Positions 59,185-64,000 of a DNA stretch of 64,000 nt are shown piece by piece (within the stretch, counting starts at the first letter, position 1; each line of letters begins with the position of its first letter). Position numbers and translations under genes: made by a program. This DNA is from JBGSUZ01 sp964404895. GTDB lineage: Bacteria > Bacillota > Clostridia > Peptostreptococcales > Acidaminobacteraceae. Below the pieces are notes generated by a model that worked only from the letters and a program-made list of their open reading frames with translations, searched no databases and was not told the origin of the DNA. The stretch is from positions 310,001 through 374,000 of the forward strand of contig CAYOLV010000003.1 of the NCBI GenBank assembly GCA_964404895.1, in the 5' to 3' direction.

Positions 59185-60951
59185 CTATGCGTATTTTTCC
59201 ATTAATTCATCATAGAAAGTTTCGATTTCTGCACGAAGACGCCCGATTCCTCTGAGGTCATCATTTGGAATCGTGTATTTCATTTTCATGACTTTAGAAT
59301 ATAAATCATCATTCTTCACTACAGAAATCGGCACACCTGCTTTAACCGCAACAAATCCTCTATCGAACAAATACTTGATCAATTCTAACATGAGGTGCTG
59401 CTTAGGAAGGGGCACGAAGGTATCTTCTTTGTGGAATGCATTTTGTTGTAGGAAACCAATTTTGATAACCTTTGAAATTTCAAGTATCAAACGTTGGTCG
59501 TCTGGCAACACGTCTTCGCCTACCAGTTGAACGATATCTTGAAGTCGATTGTCTTCATAGAGTATCTTCATCATGTCGCCACGAAGTTTCATGGCATCTG
59601 TGCTGACGTTTTCCGCATACCAAGGAGCCAGAATGTTTAAATAACCACTATAACTATTCAACCAGTGAATAGATGGATAGTGACGGGCATAGGCCAATTT
59701 TTTATCTAAGGCTAAGAAGCCATTGACGAAACGCTTCGTATTTTCTGTAACAGGTTCAGAGAAGTCCCCGCCTGCAGGAGAAACTGCACCAATAATAGTA
59801 ACTGAGGCTTCCGCTCCATTGAGGGTTTCAACGTAACCTGCACGCTCGTAGAATTCTGCTAAACGAGAAGGTAAGTAAGCTGGATAACCATCTTCAGCAG
59901 GCATTTCTTCAAGGCGACCTGAGATTTCTCTAAGGGCCTCTGCCCATCTTGAAGTGGAATCCGCCATAATAGCAACGTCATAGCCCATATCTCTGTAATA
60001 CTCCGCAATGGTGATGCCTGTATAAATACTGGCTTCACGGGCTGCTACTGGCATGTTCGATGTATTTGCAATGAGCACAGTTCTTTCCATGATTGGCTTT
60101 TCAGATTTAGGGTCAATCAGTTGTGGGAACTGTTCTAATACGTCTGTCATTTCGTTTCCACGTTCACCACAGCCTACGTAGACTATAATATCTGCATCAG
60201 ACCACTTTGCCAATTGATGCTGGGTCATGGTTTTGCCCGTTCCGAAACCACCAGGGATGGCTACTGTGCCACCTTTAGCAATTGGGAAGAAGATATCAAT
60301 AGTTCTTTGTCCTGTAATCAGCGGCTTGAAGAGCATTTTTCTCTCTTTAGAAGGTCTTGGCACACGAACTGGCCATTCTTGATACATTTTGCACTCTGCA
60401 AACTCTCCTGATTCCATTTCGATTCGCAGTAAGACTTCCTCAATATTGTATCTACCTGAACTTGCTGCAAAAACTACTTTTCCTTCTACGTGTGGTGGTA
60501 CCAACAATCGGTGCTCAATCAAAGAGGTTTCTTGAACCGTTCCGAAGATCTGACCTGCTTTAACTTCATCTCCTACTTTGACATTTATGTTGGCTGACCA
60601 AAGTTTTTCCACATCTAAAGAGATCAAACCAATCCCTTCCGCAATAAAACCGTAGTTCATTTCATTCATTTGCTTAAGGGGACGTTCAATCCCATCAAAC
60701 ATATTACTGAGAAGGCCTGGCCCTAATTTTAGGGAAAGTGGTTTGCCCGTAGGGAAGATTTCTTCGCCTACTTTGACCCCTTCTGTTTCTTCATAGACCT
60801 GAATAGTTGCAATGTCGCCGTCTAGACCGATGATTTCACCAATCAGCTTTTTACGGCCTACCATAACCATTTCACGCATTTTATTGCCAGTCATACCCGT
60901 TGCCTTGACGACAGGGCCATTGACCATTTTTACACGTCCTGTTTCATTCAT
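59185..60951 (-). CDS. ntpA: V-type ATPase catalytic subunit A
   Basis: The 588-residue catalytic subunit. It has the non-homologous insertion of A/V-type A subunits (SLIEHRLLVPPHVEGKVVF region), the P-loop PGGFGTGKTMTQHQLAKW near residue 230, GCGERGNEMTDVLEQFP with the catalytic glutamate, and SVSPAGGD-like GAVSPAGGDFSEPV. ATG at 60951 follows AGGTGA at the end of ntpE. No subunit C gene lies between it and ntpE. Confidence 0.97.
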   Translation of the reverse strand: MNETGRVKMVNGPVVKATGMTGNKMREMVMVGRKKLIGEIIGLDGDIATIQVYEETEGVKVGEEIFPTGKPLSLKLGPGLLSNMFDGIERPLKQMNEMNYGFIAEGIGLISLDVEKLWSANINVKVGDEVKAGQIFGTVQETSLIEHRLLVPPHVEGKVVFAASSGRYNIEEVLLRIEMESGEFAECKMYQEWPVRVPRPSKERKMLFKPLITGQRTIDIFFPIAKGGTVAIPGGFGTGKTMTQHQLAKWSDADIIVYVGCGERGNEMTDVLEQFPQLIDPKSEKPIMERTVLIANTSNMPVAAREASIYTGITIAEYYRDMGYDVAIMADSTSRWAEALREISGRLEEMPAEDGYPAYLPSRLAEFYERAGYVETLNGAEASVTIIGAVSPAGGDFSEPVTENTKRFVNGFLALDKKLAYARHYPSIHWLNSYSGYLNILAPWYAENVSTDAMKLRGDMMKILYEDNRLQDIVQLVGEDVLPDDQRLILEISKVIKIGFLQQNAFHKEDTFVPLPKQHLMLELIKYLFDRGFVAVKAGVPISVVKNDDLYSKVMKMKYTIPNDDLRGIGRLRAEIETFYDELMEKYA

Positions 60952-60952
60952 C

Positions 60953-61585
60953 CTATTCACCTACTTCGTCAAGAATATCTGACAACAAAATGCCAAGCAC
61001 TCTACTATTTTCTTCTAAAAGCGCATCCAAAGAATAATCCATTCTCACCACATGCTCTTGGTTATAGAAAATCACGCCGCCCATCATCCCCTTTAAAACA
61101 GGTTGATAGGTTACTGATTCAAGAGCTATGCCTTCTTTTGTGAGGACATTGTCAATTACCGATTTTCGCTTTTCTAAATCTGTTGACGTCAATTCAATGA
61201 CAATCCCGTCATACTTTCTAATTTCTTTGATCGCTTTAGAGACAGATACTTCTAAGTACTGGATGTAACCAGGCTCTTCGGTAAAAACAGCAATGCGATC
61301 TTTCAATGCTTTATCTAATGCTTTATATATTTCTTGTCTGGTTTCGATGTGTTTATTTCTAACAGACGTTTTCGCTTTAGAGATGGACCTTTTTGCCTCT
61401 GCCACGCCTTCAGCTTCAAAATCTAGAATATACTGTTTTCCTTTATCGCTGGCAAAAACCTCATATTCTTTCAAAGCCGCTTCATTTTGCGCATCTAATT
61501 CTGCGCTTTTCTCTTGAAACGTGGCATTGAGCTTATCCATGACAATTTGAGCGAAAGCATCAATTTTATTTCCAACAGTTGCCAC
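60953..61585 (-). CDS. ntpE: V-type ATPase subunit E
   Basis: A 210-residue peripheral-stalk subunit. The N-terminal half is a long charged helix (MDKLNATFQEKSAELDAQ onward), and the C-terminal half has the globular beta/alpha part with GMMGGVIFYNQEHVVRMDY and SLDALLEEN. The GTG at 61585 follows AAGGTGG. Its usual partner G/H (NtpF) is not in the window. Confidence 0.9.
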   Translation of the reverse strand: MATVGNKIDAFAQIVMDKLNATFQEKSAELDAQNEAALKEYEVFASDKGKQYILDFEAEGVAEAKRSISKAKTSVRNKHIETRQEIYKALDKALKDRIAVFTEEPGYIQYLEVSVSKAIKEIRKYDGIVIELTSTDLEKRKSVIDNVLTKEGIALESVTYQPVLKGMMGGVIFYNQEHVVRMDYSLDALLEENSRVLGILLSDILDEVGE

Positions 61586-61603
61586 TTGACCACCTTCTCT
61601 CTC

Positions 61604-61909
61604 TTAAATCTTGATGCCAATTGACTCACGAATATGCCTTGTAATGTAATCATCTTCATAGCTGAAACCAGCACCTGGAATTTCTACGATCAGCTTAACT
61701 TTATTCTTCAGCTTGATTGCCATAATTTCCTTTTCTGCCAGTTGCATGATCGCTTTTGTGATGATAATGATTCCTGTTTCATCATCCTTGATTTTCTGAT
61801 GAATGGTTTCAAGGACAACTTCGCGATCGCTTAAAATGATGCCTTGCACGCCAGCCAATCGCATTCCGACTAACGTCTCCTGATCGTTACAGATCAAAAA
61901 AGATTTCAT
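61604..61909 (-). CDS. ntpG: V-type ATPase subunit F
   Basis: A 101-residue central-stalk subunit (NtpG in the Enterococcus naming). It shows the family pattern: a first beta strand KSFLICNDQETLVGMRLAG, then GIIIITKAIMQLAEKEI, and the end IVEIPGAG. It lies before ntpE; in many Clostridia it lies after subunit C. Confidence 0.92.
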   Translation of the reverse strand: MKSFLICNDQETLVGMRLAGVQGIILSDREVVLETIHQKIKDDETGIIIITKAIMQLAEKEIMAIKLKNKVKLIVEIPGAGFSYEDDYITRHIRESIGIKI

Positions 61910-61919
61910 GTCGCATCAC

Positions 61920-62345
61920 CTAGAGTTTCCCAAGAATAATGATTGAGATGATCAAACCATAGATTGCAATCCCTTCACCAAGACCGATAAAGATAAGGGC
62001 TTTACCCATCATCTTAGGATCTTCTGAAATTGCACCTAGAGCCGAGGAACCGATTGCACCAACTGAATAACCTGCACCGATACACGCAAGCCCTGTTGAC
62101 AACGCCATACCTATAAGACCAAGACCATTTGCTGCCGATTGTGTAGAAGCGTCAGCCGCATAAGCAATGTCTGGTGCCATGAATGCCAAACCTACCATCA
62201 TCATCACTGCGAAAGAAGCCATTGCATACTTAACTGTTTTTTTGCTCGCCCATTTAGCAAATTGCTCTTTACCAGAGTAAATAGCTGCTCCAACTGCGAT
62301 TGTAGATAATACCAATACCAAATTCATCATTAATGCGATTTTCAT
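61920..62345 (-). CDS. ntpK: V-type ATPase proteolipid subunit K
   Basis: A 141-residue ring subunit. The last 70 residues form the ATPase hairpin: GLGLIGMALSTGLACIGAGY, then the loop ISEDPKMM, then FIGLGEGIAIYGLIISIIIL with the ion-binding glutamate. The first 70 residues carry two more hydrophobic segments and end in an AYAADA stretch that resembles a signal-peptidase site. The inner helix lacks the glutamine seen in Na+-binding rings, so the coupling ion is unclear. Confidence 0.92.
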   Translation of the reverse strand: MKIALMMNLVLVLSTIAVGAAIYSGKEQFAKWASKKTVKYAMASFAVMMMVGLAFMAPDIAYAADASTQSAANGLGLIGMALSTGLACIGAGYSVGAIGSSALGAISEDPKMMGKALIFIGLGEGIAIYGLIISIIILGKL

Positions 62346-62369
62346 ATAGTCGACCTCCAGAATATTTTT

Positions 62370-64000
62370 TTAGAATCGGACAGGCTTATATTCAAAGCCT
62401 TCACCTGTGTAATATTTACTAAACAATTCATAGAACAATAGTCTCAGACCTTGAATAAATACAATCAAGCCTTCTAAAACCAAAATCATAATATTTCCCA
62501 CAATGAACATAGACACTTCGCCCACCACACCGCCTATTAAAAGAGCCAAGGTGTGGAATGCAATGAAAAGTCCAACGTGGTTCAGTGCAAATGCACCTAC
62601 CCGGATAAAGGACATGGTGTTACTGAACAGGGTGAGCAAAGTCTCCACTGTTTCAAATCCACTCTCCATGTAGTAATCACCTTTGGATTCATGATAAAGG
62701 GGTCTGTGCCCAATGATCATGTTGCTGACGGGTTCGCGGAAGAGTATGGATGTTAATCCTAGACCGCATATGACAAAGAATGGCGTTAAACTCATTCCGT
62801 CAAAGATACCGACTACATTACCAATGATCATTAAGAAGGATAAGTAGAAGATTAACCCCGCTATCCCATTTCTGCCAAAGACGCCCTCTTTGATATCATG
62901 TGCTCGCAGCTTATTATAAATCCCGTACCCAAAGGCTATTAATAGAAGAACAACCCCGAATAAGACCGAGCTAGACAACAGCAGCGTAATATTTTCCATC
63001 GGCCTGATGAAAAACAATGACTCTATTTCTTTGCCCGTGAGATTTGCAACTACTTTTGAAATCACATGTTCATATCCAAAGAAACTGTCATAAAGGAAAC
63101 CAAAGCACATGGAGCTAATTCCCAGTCGGGACAATATACCTCCAAATTCCGCTTGCTTCTTCATGCCAACCATTCCAATACCCACCAACAAGAACACCAA
63201 ACCCTGACCTAAATCGCCGAACATGGCACCAAACAAGATCATATAAATGATTGCGAAAAATGGCGTAGGGTCAATTTCTCCATAAGATGGTACCCCGTAT
63301 AGCTTAACCAGCATTTCAAAGGGTCGGAATAGCCAATTGTTCCTGAGTTCTGTCGGAGGCTGCTTATACGCAGTACTCAGACTCCCCTCTGCCTGATAGG
63401 CAATTACATTGAGCCGACTCCTGCTCAAGCGTTTATTGAGTTCTTCAATTTCGGACTTTGGAATCCAACCCGTCAAGAATATAAAATTCCTGCTGACAAG
63501 CACTTGCTTTTTCATGTCGGTTTTGGTTAATTCCAATTTGAAGAGGTTGTAAGTATACCTCAAGTCTTCTTTATACTTTTTACGGTATTCCTTCTTCTTG
63601 TTTTCTAAATCCTGCATTTCGTTTTCTATTTTCTCAATATTGACATTCAACCGCTCAGATATTTCGGCTGTATTGAGCCAATATTCACTTGGTACTTGAA
63701 TCTCTTCAAAGAACACAGACCTGAGTATTCTTTCAATTTCCAGAGTAATTTCTAGGGGATAGGCTACTAACATGGCTTCCATGTTGCTTGTTTCGCCTAA
63801 ATGCATGAAAATTCCTGGTATATTTTCGTAGTTCATTGAAAGTTTTGTTCTATTTTCCTTTGTAAGTAATCCAAGTTTCATACCAAAATTCTGCATTTGA
63901 AACAGTTTGCCTAACTCTAAATCTGTATCATCGATATAAGTTAGCGCCTTAAGTCGTTCCAGATGTTCTCTTTGTTCTTTCAACTCTTTGAGTTCTTTTT
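62370..64000 (-). CDS. ntpI: V-type ATPase subunit I (N-terminus beyond the window)
   Basis: The membrane stator subunit, comparable to subunit a of the F-type. 543 residues are visible; family members have about 640-660, so the N-terminus lies beyond the right edge and the ATG at 63983 is likely internal. The soluble part is helical; from the middle there are about seven to eight membrane spans. YMILFGAMFGDLGQGLVFLL and SNTMSFIRVGAFALNHVGL, with the essential arginine, are conserved. Confidence 0.94.
   Translation of the reverse strand, partial: KELKELKEQREHLERLKALTYIDDTDLELGKLFQMQNFGMKLGLLTKENRTKLSMNYENIPGIFMHLGETSNMEAMLVAYPLEITLEIERILRSVFFEEIQVPSEYWLNTAEISERLNVNIEKIENEMQDLENKKKEYRKKYKEDLRYTYNLFKLELTKTDMKKQVLVSRNFIFLTGWIPKSEIEELNKRLSRSRLNVIAYQAEGSLSTAYKQPPTELRNNWLFRPFEMLVKLYGVPSYGEIDPTPFFAIIYMILFGAMFGDLGQGLVFLLVGIGMVGMKKQAEFGGILSRLGISSMCFGFLYDSFFGYEHVISKVVANLTGKEIESLFFIRPMENITLLLSSSVLFGVVLLLIAFGYGIYNKLRAHDIKEGVFGRNGIAGLIFYLSFLMIIGNVVGIFDGMSLTPFFVICGLGLTSILFREPVSNMIIGHRPLYHESKGDYYMESGFETVETLLTLFSNTMSFIRVGAFALNHVGLFIAFHTLALLIGGVVGEVSMFIVGNIMILVLEGLIVFIQGLRLLFYELFSKYYTGEGFEYKPVRF

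Noticed and set aside
1..64000. tRNA, rRNA, CRISPR arrays, prophage or insertion-sequence genes
   Set aside because: No cloverleaf, rRNA-like block, regularly spaced repeats, integrase or transposase was seen in reading the window.

Overview
The window looks like a low-GC, strictly fermentative member of the Clostridia. Evidence: strong AGGAGG-type ribosome binding sites, frequent TTG and GTG starts, a SAM-I riboswitch before metK, a SigI/RsgI pair, RecD2, and a gene order that follows the Bacillus subtilis rpmE-tdk-prfA-prmC-rpiB-upp-mnaA-atp-murA-mbl-flhOP-fabZ block. Genes for 3-keto-5-aminohexanoate cleavage and 3-aminobutyryl-CoA ammonia lyase, together with an AtoDA-type CoA transferase, point to lysine fermentation. 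The F-type c subunit carries a complete sodium-binding signature. A non-sporulating amino-acid fermenter of the Fusibacter/Acidaminobacter kind would fit, but that placement is inference.

Layout. 0-9.5 kb (minus strand): recD2, comFC and a TIGR03826-type flagellar protein, then the SigD-driven late flagellar operon flgM-flgN-flgK-flgL-DUF6470-fliW-csrA, then a second fliW. A second SigD promoter at the left edge points out of the window, probably at flagellin. 9.6-12.6 kb: atoDA CoA transferase, a GntR/FCD regulator and a WYL regulator. 12.8-15.8 kb: a secreted stalk-domain protein beside rsgI-sigI, with the same SigI-like promoter before both units. 15.8-17.5 kb: a repeat element, metK and its riboswitch. 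17.6-20.6 kb: a large secreted phosphodiester-glycosidase-like protein. 20.6-25.8 kb: AEC transporter, an unknown protein, phosphoglucomutase and a patatin. 25.9-31.4 kb: fabZ, flagellar rod genes (flgJ-like, flgG, flgF), mreB/mbl, murA. 31.5-38.7 kb: the whole F-type ATPase operon atpZ-I-B-E-F-H-A-G-D-C. 39-45.2 kb: wecB, wecA, dCMP deaminase, upp, rpiB and a fused MnmH-Sua5 tRNA-modification protein. 45.2-50.9 kb: prfA, prmC, DUF1385, tdk, rpmE, rho. 51-53.3 kb: a secreted stalk/transglutaminase-like protein and mscL. 53.3-54.7 kb: kce-kal. 54.8-57 kb: a TPR-GAF-GGDEF diguanylate cyclase. 57.1-64 kb: a V-type ATPase operon I-K-F-E-A-B-D, with subunit I cut by the window edge.

How it fits together. 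Two rotary ATPases are encoded about 20 kb apart. The F-type ring has the Na+ ligands; the V-type K subunit lacks the matching glutamine. The core is highly syntenic with Bacilli, yet spoIIR, spoIID, spoIIQ and spoIIID are absent from the positions they hold there. The most unusual single gene is the 693-residue fusion of tRNA 2-selenouridine synthase with threonylcarbamoyl-AMP synthase, which joins enzymes acting on positions 34 and 37 of the same anticodon loop. Other items worth attention are paired SigI-type promoters, an interspersed hairpin repeat, a transglutaminase fold lacking its cysteine, and a V-ATPase cluster with no subunit C between E and A.
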